Source: Corynebacterium aurimucosum ATCC 700975 (GTDB lineage: Bacteria > Actinomycetota > Actinomycetes > Mycobacteriales > Mycobacteriaceae). Taken from it: DNA of 64,000 bases. The notes beneath the pieces were generated by a model. That model was given only the letters and a program-made list of their open reading frames with translations, was not told the DNA's origin and did no database searches. Positions 21,153 to 31,192 of this stretch are shown here, piece after piece. Numbering within the stretch: the stretch's first letter is position 1; each line of letters opens with the position of its first letter. The stretch spans positions 310,001 through 374,000 of the forward strand of contig NZ_VDTC01000002.1 of the NCBI RefSeq assembly GCF_007672725.1, read 5' to 3'. Made by a program: the position numbers and the translations under genes.

Positions 21153-22145
21153 GTGACTTCTCAACTCTCGCCCCAACAACCCGCCTCCCAGGCCCACGTG
21201 GTCGTTACCGGCATTAAGCGCGAGTTCGCGGACAACACTGGTCTCCATGCCACTGACCTCGTCATTAACTCCGGCGAGTTCATCTCCATCCTCGGCCCCT
21301 CCGGTTGCGGTAAGTCCACGCTTCTGCGCTGCATCGCAGGCCTGGAAACCCCTGATACTGGAACCATTACCTTCTCCGATAAAGAAGTGTTCGGCCCACA
21401 CACGAACGTTCCCGTTAATAAGCGCAACCTGTCCATGGTGTTTCAAGATCTGGCGCTGTGGCCGCACATGACTGTGGAGAAAAACATCGAGTTTCCCCTC
21501 ACCACCGCGGGTAACAAGCTGTCTTCTGTGGAACGCACAGAACGTGTGCGCGCGTGCATGGACATGGTCGGAATTACCCCGAAGGCACAAGCTCGCCCCA
21601 ATCAACTCTCCGGTGGCCAGCAGCAGCGCGTAGCCATCGCCCGCGCGCTTGTGTCCAACCCGCAGTTGCTACTAATGGATGAACCTCTCTCTGCGCTCGA
21701 TGCTGCCCTGCGTGTTCAGATACGTGCCGAGCTCACTGCCTTGGTCCACGACTTAGGACTCACGGTCATCTACGTCACCCACGATCAATCCGAGGCTCTG
21801 TCCATGTCGGACCGCGTCGTCGTCATGAAGGACGGCGTCATCGAACAGTTCGCCGATCCTGTCACCCTCTACGACTCCCCTGCCACCCCCTTCGTCGGTG
21901 GCTTCGTGGGTACTATGAACCGCCGCGCTGGGCTTCCCGACGTCCGCCCGGAAAACCTCACCGTCCTTGACGCGGAGGAAGACATCGGGTCTTTCCCGCA
22001 CCACGTGGACGGAATCGTCCGCACCGCTCAGTACATCGGCGGACGCTACGAGCTGCACTGCGATGTCGAAGGCGCTGACGAGCCTTGGGTGGCTTACAGC
22101 CGCTCTCGAGTCGATCGTGGTTCGACGGTACGTCTTGCGTACTAG
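21153..22145 (+). CDS. ABC importer ATP-binding protein (Fe3+/phosphonate/polyamine type)
   Basis: 330 residues from the GTG at 21153. The open frame extends further upstream through dinB antisense but has no start there that makes sense. Walker A is GPSGCGKST (48-56), the signature LSGGQQQR is near 148, Walker B LLLMDEPL is near 170, and the H-loop is VTHDQ. A C-terminal TOBE-like region (VRPENLTVLDAEED...) places it with the FbpC/PotA/PhnT group. It is the first gene of a four-gene unit with a binding protein, a fused permease and a metallophosphoesterase. A TAACCT element 8 nt before the GTG suggests a leaderless transcript. Confidence 0.88.
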   Translation: MTSQLSPQQPASQAHVVVTGIKREFADNTGLHATDLVINSGEFISILGPSGCGKSTLLRCIAGLETPDTGTITFSDKEVFGPHTNVPVNKRNLSMVFQDLALWPHMTVEKNIEFPLTTAGNKLSSVERTERVRACMDMVGITPKAQARPNQLSGGQQQRVAIARALVSNPQLLLMDEPLSALDAALRVQIRAELTALVHDLGLTVIYVTHDQSEALSMSDRVVVMKDGVIEQFADPVTLYDSPATPFVGGFVGTMNRRAGLPDVRPENLTVLDAEEDIGSFPHHVDGIVRTAQYIGGRYELHCDVEGADEPWVAYSRSRVDRGSTVRLAY

Positions 22146-22176
22146 TCACATCCGTTTTCTACTTTAAGGATTCTCC

Positions 22177-23253
22177 ATGCTGTATAAGAAACTTTCTCTC
22201 GCCCTCGCTGCCGCCGCTGCTTCTGCCCTGGCTCTGACTGGCTGCGGTTCTGTTGATTCCGCTGACTCCACCGACGCATCCTCCGCCGACAACACCGGTG
22301 CTGAAACCAGCGCCGAGGCCTGGGAAGCCCCGGAGGGACTGTCCGGCGAGCTGGACTACTACTCCGCGAACCCGCAGGGCCTTACCGACGCCCTCGTCGA
22401 AGCCTTCGAGGAAAAGACCGATGTCAAGGTCAACGTCTTCGCCGACACCACCGGCAAGATCACCGCCAAGCTCAAGGCGGAAGAGGCTAACCCGCAGGCA
22501 GACGTGGTCTACTTGGCTTCTTGGTCCGCTGCTTCCAAGCAGGACAAGGCCGGCGCTCTGGCGGAGTACACCCCGGAAGGTGCTGACAAGATCACTTCCA
22601 GCTGGGTATCCAAGAACGGCACATTCACCGGCCGCGATGGCTCCGCCTTGGCACTGGTGACCAACACCAACGTGGTGGACTCCGCTCCTCAGGACTGGGA
22701 GGACCTCGCTGACGAAAAATACAAGGATCAGGTCATTATGCCGGATCCGCGCGAGTCCGGCACCGCCGCTGACCTCATTGCCGCCATGGTGGATCAGTGG
22801 GGCGAGGACAAGACCTGGGAGCTCTTTGACAAACTCTTCGACAACGGCATGATTGTCCAGGGCGCTAACGGTCCGGCCCTGGACCAGGTCACCTCCGGTT
22901 CTCGAGGCATCGTCATGGGTGGTGTGGACTACTCCGCATACTCCGCTCAGGCCAAGGGAGAGCCGCTTGAGGTTGTTATCCCCTCCTCCGGCACTACCGT
23001 CACCCCGCGACCGGTCATGATCCTCAAGACCACCGACAACAAGGACGCTGCCGAAGCTTTTGTCGACTTCATGTTCTCCGATGAAGCACAGGAGATTTCT
23101 GCTTCCAAGAACATGATCCCGGCCAACACCGAGATCACCCCGAAGAACGGCCCGAAGCTGGAGGAGATTGAAACCCTCAACGAGGATCTCGATGGCATCG
23201 CCTCCTCCTCCAAGGACATCAAGGAAAAGTTCGCTGAGCGCTACCTGAAGTAG
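22177..23253 (+). CDS. ABC importer substrate-binding lipoprotein (AfuA/PhnS-like)
   Basis: 358 residues. The lipoprotein signal ends in LTGC (Cys23), followed by an acidic Ser/Asp linker. The solute-binding fold begins LSGELDYYSANPQGLTDALV and includes WEDLADEKYKDQVIMPDPRESGTAADL and GGVDYSAYSAQAKGEPL. These are the marks of the class that binds ferric iron, 2-aminoethylphosphonate or other small phosphorylated compounds. AAGGA lies 7 nt before the ATG. The neighbouring phosphoesterase favours a phosphorus compound, but an iron substrate is not excluded. Confidence 0.85.
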   Translation: MLYKKLSLALAAAAASALALTGCGSVDSADSTDASSADNTGAETSAEAWEAPEGLSGELDYYSANPQGLTDALVEAFEEKTDVKVNVFADTTGKITAKLKAEEANPQADVVYLASWSAASKQDKAGALAEYTPEGADKITSSWVSKNGTFTGRDGSALALVTNTNVVDSAPQDWEDLADEKYKDQVIMPDPRESGTAADLIAAMVDQWGEDKTWELFDKLFDNGMIVQGANGPALDQVTSGSRGIVMGGVDYSAYSAQAKGEPLEVVIPSSGTTVTPRPVMILKTTDNKDAAEAFVDFMFSDEAQEISASKNMIPANTEITPKNGPKLEEIETLNEDLDGIASSSKDIKEKFAERYLK

Positions 23254-23287
23254 CCTCTACTATCTCACCACGGAGCAACCCCACCTT

Positions 23288-24949
23288 ATGAGCACCACCA
23301 CCCGCAGCCCTCAGCGCACTCTCGGCATTTATGCAGTACTCTTCGTGCTGCTCGTGCTTGTCGCTGCGCCGTTGGCATCGGTGCTCATCAGCGCTGTGGT
23401 GGGGTACCGCGATGAGCCTTCTTCTCTCCACAAGATTGTGGAGCCGGGCATGGGAGAGGTGCTACTCAATACGGTCGTCCTCTCCCTCCTCGTGGTGGTC
23501 TTTTCTACTCTGTTCGCCGCCCCGCTAGCTTTCCTGCGCGCGTGGACGTCTTTTTCTAAGGCGAACTGGATAGAAATCGCCATCATGATTCCTTTCATGA
23601 CCCCGCCTTTTGCCGCAGCAATGGCGTGGATGGATTTCACCCGCCGCGGTGGAGTCTCCGAATTGCTCTTCGGGCATACCGTCGGCAAGCTCGCGCATGA
23701 CGCCATTTACTCGGTTCCTGGCATGGCTTTCATCATGGCGTGCGAGCTCTTCCCCTTCCTCTATCTCATCCTGCGCAACTGTCTGACCTCAATTCCTGCA
23801 TCCTCTCTGGAAATGGCTCAAGTCGCAGGCGCCAGCCGGTGGCAACAGATTAGTCGCATCATCCTCCCCACCGTCGTGGGCCCCTATTCACTGGGCGCAC
23901 TGATCATTTTCATCAAGGCTGCCGGCGAGTTCGGCACCCCAGTTACCTTGGGAAACGCCATCGGTTTCACGGTCCTCGTCTCCTCCATCTACCAAGACGT
24001 CACCATCGACCCGTTGAGTTTCTCCGATGCAGCAGCCTCCTCATCGGTGTTGTTTGCACTTGGTGTGGGCGCATGGGCATTCCAGCAATGGGTCTCGCGG
24101 CGCGACCTTACCGGTGGTGGACGAGTATCCCGCCAAGTCTCGCTCCGCATCGGCACCGCAGGCAAGGTCCTTGGCAGCTTAGTTGCTTTCCTCATCATCG
24201 CCTGCTCGGTGCTCATCCCGTATATTTCCATCACCCTGGCAGCCATGACCATTCTGCGATCCGCGCCCCCAACGCCTCAAAACCTCACCTTCGACTATTT
24301 CGCCATCGTCCTGCAGATGCCTTCCGCTCAAGAAGCTTTGCTGCGTTCCATCGCCCTCGGTGCAATTGGCGCCACAACGGCGGTCATCCTCGGCATCGCG
24401 GTCACCTTGCTCACCCAGCGAACCAGGCAGATCAGCGCCCGTGTTGTCGACTTCCTTGCTGTAGCACCGGATACCGTCCCCGGAATCGTTCTCGCCATTG
24501 GCTTCATTCTCCTATGGAACGCTCCCTGGCTGCCATGGACACCTTATGGCTCCATGATCATCCTCGTCATGGCTTTTACTGTTCTCTTCCTGCCGATGGC
24601 GGTGCAGAACATCAAGACCTCCGCTGGCGCGGTTTCCCCTTCGGTCTACGAGGCAGCCGCCGTGTCCGGTGCCTCCGCCTCCCACACGTTGCGCAGCATC
24701 ACCTTGCCGCTGCTTGCCCCGGGTATCTTTGCCGGTTGGCTGCTGGCGTTCTTTGTGGGCTTCCGCGAGCTCGTCATGTCCTCCCTGATCCGCCCGAGCC
24801 AGCTCAATCTCCTTGCGCCGTGGATCATGAACCAATTTGACCAGGGCCACCGCGCTGAAGCCATGGCTATGACGCTCATCGGTGTAGGAACCTCCACTGT
24901 CGTGCTAGTCCTAATCACTTGGTGGCAAGGAAGGAGGGCGCGTGGCTAG
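23288..24949 (+). CDS. ABC importer permease, two fused transmembrane domains (FbpB-like)
   Basis: A 553-residue protein with about twelve hydrophobic helices in two homologous halves. Each half has an EAA loop that contacts the ATPase: LEMAQVAGASRWQQISRIIL near residue 178 and YEAAAVSGASASHTLRSITL near residue 455. Fusion of both permease domains in one chain is typical of Fe3+ (FbpB/AfuB) and some phosphonate importers. The 3' end overlaps the metallophosphoesterase start by 8 nt, so the latter is translationally coupled to the transporter. Confidence 0.88.
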   Translation: MSTTTRSPQRTLGIYAVLFVLLVLVAAPLASVLISAVVGYRDEPSSLHKIVEPGMGEVLLNTVVLSLLVVVFSTLFAAPLAFLRAWTSFSKANWIEIAIMIPFMTPPFAAAMAWMDFTRRGGVSELLFGHTVGKLAHDAIYSVPGMAFIMACELFPFLYLILRNCLTSIPASSLEMAQVAGASRWQQISRIILPTVVGPYSLGALIIFIKAAGEFGTPVTLGNAIGFTVLVSSIYQDVTIDPLSFSDAAASSSVLFALGVGAWAFQQWVSRRDLTGGGRVSRQVSLRIGTAGKVLGSLVAFLIIACSVLIPYISITLAAMTILRSAPPTPQNLTFDYFAIVLQMPSAQEALLRSIALGAIGATTAVILGIAVTLLTQRTRQISARVVDFLAVAPDTVPGIVLAIGFILLWNAPWLPWTPYGSMIILVMAFTVLFLPMAVQNIKTSAGAVSPSVYEAAAVSGASASHTLRSITLPLLAPGIFAGWLLAFFVGFRELVMSSLIRPSQLNLLAPWIMNQFDQGHRAEAMAMTLIGVGTSTVVLVLITWWQGRRARG

Positions 24950-25547
24950 TATCCTCATTTTCGCGGACCTTCACCTTGGCCGCCCCGACGCGCCAGGCAT
25001 GGAGTGGGTGCTAAACGTACTGGAGGTCACGACTGCGGATGCATGTATCTGCCTCGGTGACATCATTGACCGCAAAGCCGACGCAGCCACCTACGTACCC
25101 CAAGCACAGAAAGTCATGGCTCGCGCATGCGAGCTTTTCAGCGACGTCCATTTCATCTCCGGGAATCACGACGTCCACCACGAACTCAGTCTCTCTTCGC
25201 CTGTAACGGTTCATTCCGCCGACGTTCACTCCTTTCACTGCGCCGGCGCTACCGTTGTCACCGCCGCGGTAGCTGCCGATCCCGATCCCCGCACACTCAC
25301 CTTTCCAACGCGCCAGAGCAACGAGCCGCATCTGGGATTACTGCACTCATCAGTGACCGGTGAATTCTCTAAAGGCATATGCTTGCCCACGACACCCGAA
25401 CAGCTACAGGCCTGTGGCTTCGACGCATGGATTCTTGGCCACGTCCACACTCCACAAGTGCTTCAGGACAATCCCTTTATCGGTTGGGTCGGTATGGGAG
25501 AGGCAGTGCTTTACGACGTCCCCACTTCCTCCCTCACTCGCCTCTAA
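24942..25547 (+). CDS. Calcineurin-like metallophosphoesterase, coupled to ABC importer
   Basis: A 201-residue protein with the dimetal phosphoesterase motifs in order: FADLHLG (DxH, residues 8-14), CLGDIIDRK (GDxxDR), ISGNHDVHH (GNHD), and near the end GHVHTPQ (GHxH). There is no signal peptide, so it should act in the cytoplasm. The GTG start overlaps the permease gene by 8 nt after AAGGAAGGAGG. It may process a phosphorylated substrate brought in by the importer. The substrate itself cannot be read from the sequence. Confidence 0.85.
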   Translation: MASILIFADLHLGRPDAPGMEWVLNVLEVTTADACICLGDIIDRKADAATYVPQAQKVMARACELFSDVHFISGNHDVHHELSLSSPVTVHSADVHSFHCAGATVVTAAVAADPDPRTLTFPTRQSNEPHLGLLHSSVTGEFSKGICLPTTPEQLQACGFDAWILGHVHTPQVLQDNPFIGWVGMGEAVLYDVPTSSLTRL

Positions 25548-25665
25548 CACGTCTCCTACCTGACCACACGCGCCGCTCAGAGAACTAGCTCTCACTTGCC
25601 CACCGCGTGATCAATGTCTCACGAATTGGCGTTTGCGCTAGACCGAAAGCACCGCATGCATGCAT

Positions 25666-25677
25666 CATGTATACATG
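25666..25677. promoter_or_regulatory. Perfect 12-bp palindrome at the GntR start, putative autoregulatory operator
   Basis: CATGTATACATG is a perfect palindrome that includes the ATG start codon of the GntR gene. Its core TGTATACA fits the short GT-N(2-3)-AC operators of FadR-subfamily GntR proteins. The repeated ATGCATGCATCATG just before it extends the symmetry-rich stretch. Confidence 0.55.
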
Positions 25678-26316
25678 CAAAAAGACAAGGTACCCGCCGC
25701 GGAACGGGCCTACGATCACCTCAAGCGCCGCATCATCGATGACGACATCGATGACTCGGAGATGCTCTCCGAGGCCGCCCTTGCCGCCGAGCTGGGAATG
25801 AGTAGAACCCCGGTGCGCGAGGCTTTCCTCCGCTTGGAGGTGGAGGGATTCTTGAAGCTCTACCCCAAGCGCGGTGCACTGGTCGTACCGATTAGCCCCC
25901 GCGAAATCCGTGAGGTCTACGAGGCGCGCCTCCTCGTGGATGAGAACTCTGCCCGCCATATTTGTGGACTGTCCGCAGAGGAGCGCGGCCTCATCGCCGA
26001 TGTCCTCGTCGCCACCATCGATGAGCAAAAGGCCGCCCTCGACGCTGGCGATCTGGGCACCTATACCCAACTGGATGCGAAGTTCCACCAAACCATCATG
26101 GACAACGGCGGCAACCGCCTCCTCGCCCACCTCGGCCACACCTTGCGCGAGCGCCAACAGCGCTTTACCGCAACTGCCATCGGCCGCAGCGTCGAGAAGG
26201 CACGCGGCTTCGTGGCCCAGCACGCCTTGCTTGCCGACGCCCTCCGCACCGGCGACATCGACACCTACCTGACCGAACTCCATTCCCACCTCAACTCCTC
26301 AAGGAAGCAACTGTGA
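25675..26316 (+). CDS. GntR family regulator, FCD (FadR) type
   Basis: 213 residues from the ATG at 25675; an in-frame ATG at 25660 would add five residues. The N-terminal winged helix (AERAYDHLKRRIIDDDIDD, then LAAELGMSRTPVREAFLRLEVEGFL) is followed by an all-helical FCD ligand-binding domain with the metal-binding pattern D...H...H (DAKFHQTIMDNGGN, then HALLADALRTGD). Such regulators usually sense a small organic acid or sugar acid. The stop overlaps the GTG of the MFS gene, so regulator and transporter form one unit. Confidence 0.88.
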   Translation: MQKDKVPAAERAYDHLKRRIIDDDIDDSEMLSEAALAAELGMSRTPVREAFLRLEVEGFLKLYPKRGALVVPISPREIREVYEARLLVDENSARHICGLSAEERGLIADVLVATIDEQKAALDAGDLGTYTQLDAKFHQTIMDNGGNRLLAHLGHTLRERQQRFTATAIGRSVEKARGFVAQHALLADALRTGDIDTYLTELHSHLNSSRKQL

Positions 26317-27671
26317 CTGTCTCTGCGCATTCGAACCCGCTTGTCGAGGCGCCCACTCCCCAACCCGACGCCCCCACAGACGCCGACACCACCGAAAGCA
26401 CTGAAAGCGCTGCCACCCCAGGCTTGCCCAGCCGCTCCGCCGAAGCGCCGCTGCCTAAGCGCGCGTGGTTCCCCGTCGCCGGTTCGATGATCGCCGTGGC
26501 GTGGGGAGGAAACGAGTTCACCCCGCTGCTGGTGATGTACCGCGAGACCTCGAATTTTTCCCAGGTGACGGTCAACGGGCTCTTAGCCGCCTACGTGGTT
26601 GGCATCATCCCCGCACTGCTCATCGGCGGCCCACTGTCCGATCTGCTCGGCCGCCGCCCATTGTTGCTCCCCGCGGCACCGCTGTCCTTGGCGGGATCTT
26701 TCTTGCTCTCCATCGCCCCCAACGAACCACTCATCATCGCGTTGGGACGCGTCTTGTGCGGTATGGCATTAGGCCTAGTCATGGCGGTGGGTTCAACGTG
26801 GATTACGGAGCTCATCACGCGCGCCGGCGGCGACCCAGCGTCCGGCGCTCGTAAGGCTTCGTTGTGTTTGACCGCCGGCTTCCTCGTCGGCGCGGGTATC
26901 GCTTCGGTGCTGGCCCAGTGGGGGCCATGGCCGACTCACACGGCCTATATCCTCCACATGCTGCTCACGCTGTTGACTGCCGTGTGGATCCTGCATACGC
27001 CTGAGACCCGCCAGCCCAGCCGAGGCGATGTCAAGACCACCATCCTGGAGCTCAGGGTGCGTGACATGCTGGAGATGCTCCACATCCCCGCCGCTGCGCA
27101 CAAGCGTTTCCTGCGTGTCGTCGTGCCCGTGGCCCCCTGGGTCTTTGGCTGCGCGGGAGCGGCCTATGCGCTCCTTCCACAGCTGCTATCCGAATCCGCT
27201 GGAAACGCCCCCATCGCTTTCTCCGGTCTGATGACCGTCATCACCCTGGGCTGCGGCGTGGCCGTCCAGATGCTGGGCCGCCTGGTTGATACCCACAAGT
27301 CCGCGCGAGCCTCGGCCCTGTCGATGTTCGTCATCACCGTCGGCGCAATCCTCGGAGCGTTTGCCGCTCACTCACTGTCCCTGCCGCTCGGCATCGCGGC
27401 CGCCGCCACGATGGGCGCGGGATACGGTTTGGCGCTGGTCGCTGGATTGTCCGAGGTCCAGCGCATCGCGGGCGAGCGAGAGCTCGCCGGCTTGACCGCC
27501 GTGTACTACTCCATTTCTTACACTGGCTTCTTCATCCCGATGGCCTTTAGCGCGCTTGCGCCCTACATCGGCTTCACGGCGTTGTTCAGCGTCGGCAGCT
27601 TCTTGGCGCTGGTGTGCCTCATCAACGTCATCCTTGCGTGGCGCGCACACCTGCCCGGCACCCGCCGCTAG
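26313..27671 (+). CDS. MFS transporter
   Basis: A 452-residue major facilitator with about twelve helices. Cytoplasmic loop 2-3 carries the MFS motif GGPLSDLLGRRPLLL, and a related GRLVDTHKSAR occurs in the second half. A Pro/Thr/Ser-rich N-terminal extension of about 45 residues precedes the first helix. The GTG start overlaps the GntR stop by 4 nt, so the pair is translationally coupled and the regulator probably controls it. Substrate unknown; no motif separates import from efflux. Confidence 0.85.
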   Translation: MTVSAHSNPLVEAPTPQPDAPTDADTTESTESAATPGLPSRSAEAPLPKRAWFPVAGSMIAVAWGGNEFTPLLVMYRETSNFSQVTVNGLLAAYVVGIIPALLIGGPLSDLLGRRPLLLPAAPLSLAGSFLLSIAPNEPLIIALGRVLCGMALGLVMAVGSTWITELITRAGGDPASGARKASLCLTAGFLVGAGIASVLAQWGPWPTHTAYILHMLLTLLTAVWILHTPETRQPSRGDVKTTILELRVRDMLEMLHIPAAAHKRFLRVVVPVAPWVFGCAGAAYALLPQLLSESAGNAPIAFSGLMTVITLGCGVAVQMLGRLVDTHKSARASALSMFVITVGAILGAFAAHSLSLPLGIAAAATMGAGYGLALVAGLSEVQRIAGERELAGLTAVYYSISYTGFFIPMAFSALAPYIGFTALFSVGSFLALVCLINVILAWRAHLPGTRR

Positions 27672-27733
27672 CGCACACGCCCCGTCATCGCGGCCCCTCC
27701 GGGCCGCCCTGCGCCACCAGTGCGCAAATGCTC

Positions 27734-27770
27734 AAAGCTCCGCCTCCCACTCGAGGGAAGCGGAGCTTTT
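27734..27770. terminator. Bidirectional terminator between MFS gene and ileS
   Basis: The 10-bp stem AAAGCTCCGC/GCGGAGCTTT has an internal CTCCC/GGGA extension. TTTT ends the plus-strand side. It lies between convergent stops. Confidence 0.85.
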
Positions 27771-27780
27771 CGCTGCGGAT

Positions 27781-30700
27781 TTAGGCCTTGGCCACGGTAG
27801 CCGTCACGCCCTTGAGGACATCATGGATGTTCTGTCCATCGCTTGGCTCGAGAGCCTGGGTCGTCACAGTGAAGTCGACGGCAAGCACCTCCGCCGCGAT
27901 GTGCTCGCTGTGGCGATGAGCCCACTCTTCCTTCTCCGCCGGGACGGAGAGAACCACGGTGATGCGGTCAGTCACCACGAAATCCTCGGCCTTACGCGCA
28001 TCCTGCAAACCACGGATGACGTCCGCAGCCCAGCCCTCTGCCTCGAGCTCCTCCGTCACCTCGGTATCCACGGCGACGAGGCCATCGAGCCCTTCCACAC
28101 GAGCCGTCGACTTCGCATTCGCCGCCTTGAGGCGCTCGGTGTACTCGTCCGGGGATAGGCGGATATCGCCGTCGACCACGACGTCCTCGCCCTCGCGCAT
28201 GTAGTTGCCCGCCTTGAGGTTCTTGATGGCTCGCTGAACATCCTTGCCCAAGCGCGGACCGGCTACCTTGGCGTTGCACACGACCTCGAAGGTGCCCACC
28301 GCGTCGACATCGTCGGTAAGCTCAACGTCCTTAACGTTGACCTCATCCCGGATGATGTCCTTGAAATCCGCCAGGCGCGCCGAATCTTTCATCGCCACCG
28401 TCAGCTTCGGCAGCGGCAGGCGGTTGCGCAGCTTGTTGGACTTACGCACCGAGGACGCCGCGGAGGCCACCGCGCGGGTGGCATCCATGGCGGCCACGAG
28501 GGCATCGTCAGCCGGGTAATCCTCGGCCTTTGGGTAGGAAGCCAAATGCACGGATCGCTCACCGGTCAGGCCGCGGTAGATGACCTCAGCCACATGCGGC
28601 AGCAGCGGCGCGACCACGCGGGAGACCGTCTCCAGGACCGTGTAGAGCGTATTGAAGGCCTCCGGATGGGTTTCCTCGCCCTCCCAGAAGCGGTCACGGG
28701 AGCGGCGCACGTACCAGTTGGTCAGCGCATCCGCGAAGAGGCGGACCTCCTCCGTTGCCGAAGCAATATCGGTATTCGCCAGCGCGTCGTTGGTGTTCTT
28801 CACCAAGTCATGGGTCTTGGCCAAGATGTAGCGGTCCAGCACGTTGGTGGAGCTCACGTCGAACTTTGCGTCCTGGGAGGCGTAGAGCTGCAGGAAGGTG
28901 TACGAGTTCCAGATCGGCAGGATGGCCTGGCGCACGCCCTCGCGGATGCCCTGCTCGGTGACGATGAGGTTGCCGCCACGCAAGATCGGCGAAGACATGA
29001 GGAACCAGCGCATCGCATCCGAGCCATCGCGGTCGAAGACCTCATTCACATTCGGATAGTTGCCCTTGGACTTCGACATCTTCAGGCCATCATTGCCCAA
29101 CACGATGCCGTGGGCGACAACCTTCTTGAACGCCGGGCGGTCGAACAGGGCGGTGGACAACACGTGCAGGAGGTAGAACCAGCCGCGCGTTTGGCCGGAA
29201 TACTCCACGATGAAGTCCGCCGGGGAATGCGTCTCAAACCATTCCTTGTTCTCAAACGGGTAGTGCTTCTGAGCGAACGGCATCGAGCCGGACTCAAACC
29301 AGCAATCCAGCACGTCCGGCACGCGGCGCATCGTGGACTTGCCCGTCGGATCATCCGGGTTCGGACGAGTCAGCTCATCAATGTACGGGCGGTGCAGGCT
29401 CGTCGGACGCACGCCAAAGTCACGCTCCAGCTCATCCAGCGAGCCATAGACATCGACGCGCGGGTACTCCGGGTTATCGGAGATCCACGCCGGGATCGGA
29501 GCGCCCCAGTAGCGGGTGCGGGAGATGTTCCAGTCGCGAGCACCCTCCAGCCACTTGCCGAACTGACCATCGCGGATGTGCTCCGGCAGCCACTCGATCT
29601 CATTGTGGTTGAGCTCGACCATGCGGTCACGGAACTCCGTCACCTTGACGAACCATGCAGGCAGCGCCATGTAGATGAGCGGCTCGCCGGAGCGCCAGGA
29701 GTGCGGGTAGGAGTGCTCGATGGTCACGTGGCGCACCACGCGGCCAGCGGCCTTGAGGTCCTTGATGATGGCCTTGTTGGCATCGAAGACGAGCTGGCCC
29801 TCATACGGCGGTACCTGGGAGGTGAACTTACCGTCCTCATCCACCGGGATGACCAGGCCCACTCCGTACTTCTGGCAGGTGAGCATATCGTCCTCACCGA
29901 AGGCCGGGGCCTGGTGGACCACGCCCGTGCCGTCCTCAGTGGTGACGTAGTCAGCAAGCAAGACCTGGTACGCATTCTCGACATCCGGGAAGAAGCCGAA
30001 GATGGGCTCGTACTTGAAGCCCTCCAGCTCCGCGCCCTTGAACGTCTTGAGGACTTCCACCTCACCCAGCTCCTTCGCCAGGGTGCCGGTGAGCGCCTCG
30101 GCCATGATGAAGGTGCGGCCAGCAAAGTCGCCCTCGGTGGCCTTGAACAGGACGTAATCAACCTCCGGGTGGACCGCCAAAGCCAGGTTGGACGGCAGGG
30201 TCCACGGGGTGGTGGTCCAGGCGAGGAAGGAGGCATCGGCAAGCTCGGCGTTCTCCGCCAACGTCTTCTCCGCCGCACTTCCCTCCACGGCACCAGCCAC
30301 CGGGAACGTCACCGTCAGGGTCGGGTCCTGGCGCATCTTGTAGGAGTCATCCAGGCGGGTCTCCTGGTTCGACAGGGAGGTGTGCTCCGCCCAGGAATAC
30401 GGCAAAACCCTAAAGCCCTGGTAGATCAGGCCTTTGTCATAGAGCTCCTTAAACGCCCACATCACGGACTCCATGTACTCCAAGTCCATGGTCTTGTAGC
30501 CGTTCTCGAAATCCACCCAGCGAGCCTGGCGGTTGACATACTCTTCCCACTCATCGGTGTACTCGAGGACGGACTTGGCGCAGTACTCGTTGAACTTCTC
30601 CAGGCCCATCTCCTCGATCTGGCCCTTGTCGGTGATGCCGAGCTGCTTTTCTGCCTCCAGCTCCGCCGGCAAGCCGTGCGTATCCCAGCCAAAGACGCGC

Positions 30701-30978
30701 GGGACGTGATTGCCGGCCATGGTGCGGTAGCGCGGGACGATGTCCTTGACGTAACCGGTCAGCAGGTGGCCGTAGTGCGGCAGACCGTTGGCAAAGGGAG
30801 GGCCATCATAAAAGACATACTCGGGGCAGCCCTCTGTCTGCTCGAGGCTGGCTTTAAAGGTGTCGTCGACCTTCCAGTACTTCTGGACTTCCTGCTCCAT
30901 ATCGGGGAACCGGGAAGACCCAGCAGTCATATCGACTTTGGGATAAACACTGCCGACGTTCGCGGGGTTATTACTCAT
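27781..30978 (-). CDS. ileS: Isoleucyl-tRNA synthetase
   Basis: Charges tRNA-Ile. A class I synthetase of 1065 residues. The HIGH-type motif is in [15 protein letters not shown] (about residues 60-74), the editing (CP1) domain is in the middle ([15 protein letters not shown]), and the KMSKS loop is [13 protein letters not shown] near residue 630. The anticodon-binding C-terminal domain is of the long, eukaryote-like IleRS type common in actinobacteria. GAAGGA lies 7 nt before the ATG and is the Shine-Dalgarno site sequestered by the T-box leader upstream. Confidence 0.95.
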   Translation of the reverse strand: MSNNPANVGSVYPKVDMTAGSSRFPDMEQEVQKYWKVDDTFKASLEQTEGCPEYVFYDGPPFANGLPHYGHLLTGYVKDIVPRYRTMAGNHVPRVFGWDTHGLPAELEAEKQLGITDKGQIEEMGLEKFNEYCAKSVLEYTDEWEEYVNRQARWVDFENGYKTMDLEYMESVMWAFKELYDKGLIYQGFRVLPYSWAEHTSLSNQETRLDDSYKMRQDPTLTVTFPVAGAVEGSAAEKTLAENAELADASFLAWTTTPWTLPSNLALAVHPEVDYVLFKATEGDFAGRTFIMAEALTGTLAKELGEVEVLKTFKGAELEGFKYEPIFGFFPDVENAYQVLLADYVTTEDGTGVVHQAPAFGEDDMLTCQKYGVGLVIPVDEDGKFTSQVPPYEGQLVFDANKAIIKDLKAAGRVVRHVTIEHSYPHSWRSGEPLIYMALPAWFVKVTEFRDRMVELNHNEIEWLPEHIRDGQFGKWLEGARDWNISRTRYWGAPIPAWISDNPEYPRVDVYGSLDELERDFGVRPTSLHRPYIDELTRPNPDDPTGKSTMRRVPDVLDCWFESGSMPFAQKHYPFENKEWFETHSPADFIVEYSGQTRGWFYLLHVLSTALFDRPAFKKVVAHGIVLGNDGLKMSKSKGNYPNVNEVFDRDGSDAMRWFLMSSPILRGGNLIVTEQGIREGVRQAILPIWNSYTFLQLYASQDAKFDVSSTNVLDRYILAKTHDLVKNTNDALANTDIASATEEVRLFADALTNWYVRRSRDRFWEGEETHPEAFNTLYTVLETVSRVVAPLLPHVAEVIYRGLTGERSVHLASYPKAEDYPADDALVAAMDATRAVASAASSVRKSNKLRNRLPLPKLTVAMKDSARLADFKDIIRDEVNVKDVELTDDVDAVGTFEVVCNAKVAGPRLGKDVQRAIKNLKAGNYMREGEDVVVDGDIRLSPDEYTERLKAANAKSTARVEGLDGLVAVDTEVTEELEAEGWAADVIRGLQDARKAEDFVVTDRITVVLSVPAEKEEWAHRHSEHIAAEVLAVDFTVTTQALEPSDGQNIHDVLKGVTATVAKA

Positions 30979-31192
30979 CTAAAAATTCCTTCACTCGTTC
31001 GCTGTGACGGGGACGCGCCATACGGCTCGCGGTACCACCCCGCTTGGGCGCCGAGGCGCCCCGCTTCGTTGATGTGAAGGAGATGACGGTCCCTACCCGC
31101 CCGGTTCTAATGATGCGACGCTCACGCGCCTCACGTTCTTCCGGAATGCTCCCCGGTGATAGCCGGCTCACTGCATATAGCTCCAAAGTATA
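30979..31192 (-). promoter_or_regulatory. ileS T-box riboswitch (actinobacterial, translational) and promoter
   Basis: On the minus strand the leader contains the T-box core GGGGTGGTACCGCG (31041-31028). The upstream short Stem I region has GAGCCGGCTATCACCGGGGAGC, with ATC as the isoleucine specifier codon (about 31160). The Shine-Dalgarno GTGAAGG (30994-30988) is perfectly complementary to CCTTCAC at 31080-31074, so the RNA can hide its own ribosome-binding site. There is no U-tract terminator, which fits translational control by uncharged tRNA-Ile as described for actinobacterial ileS leaders. A TATACT at 31192-31187 is a plausible -10 element. Confidence 0.87.

Noticed and set aside
28546-31077. 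An 843-codon open frame on the plus strand, antisense to ileS
   Set aside because: The same kind of antisense shadow. It also runs through the T-box leader, which rules out a real gene.
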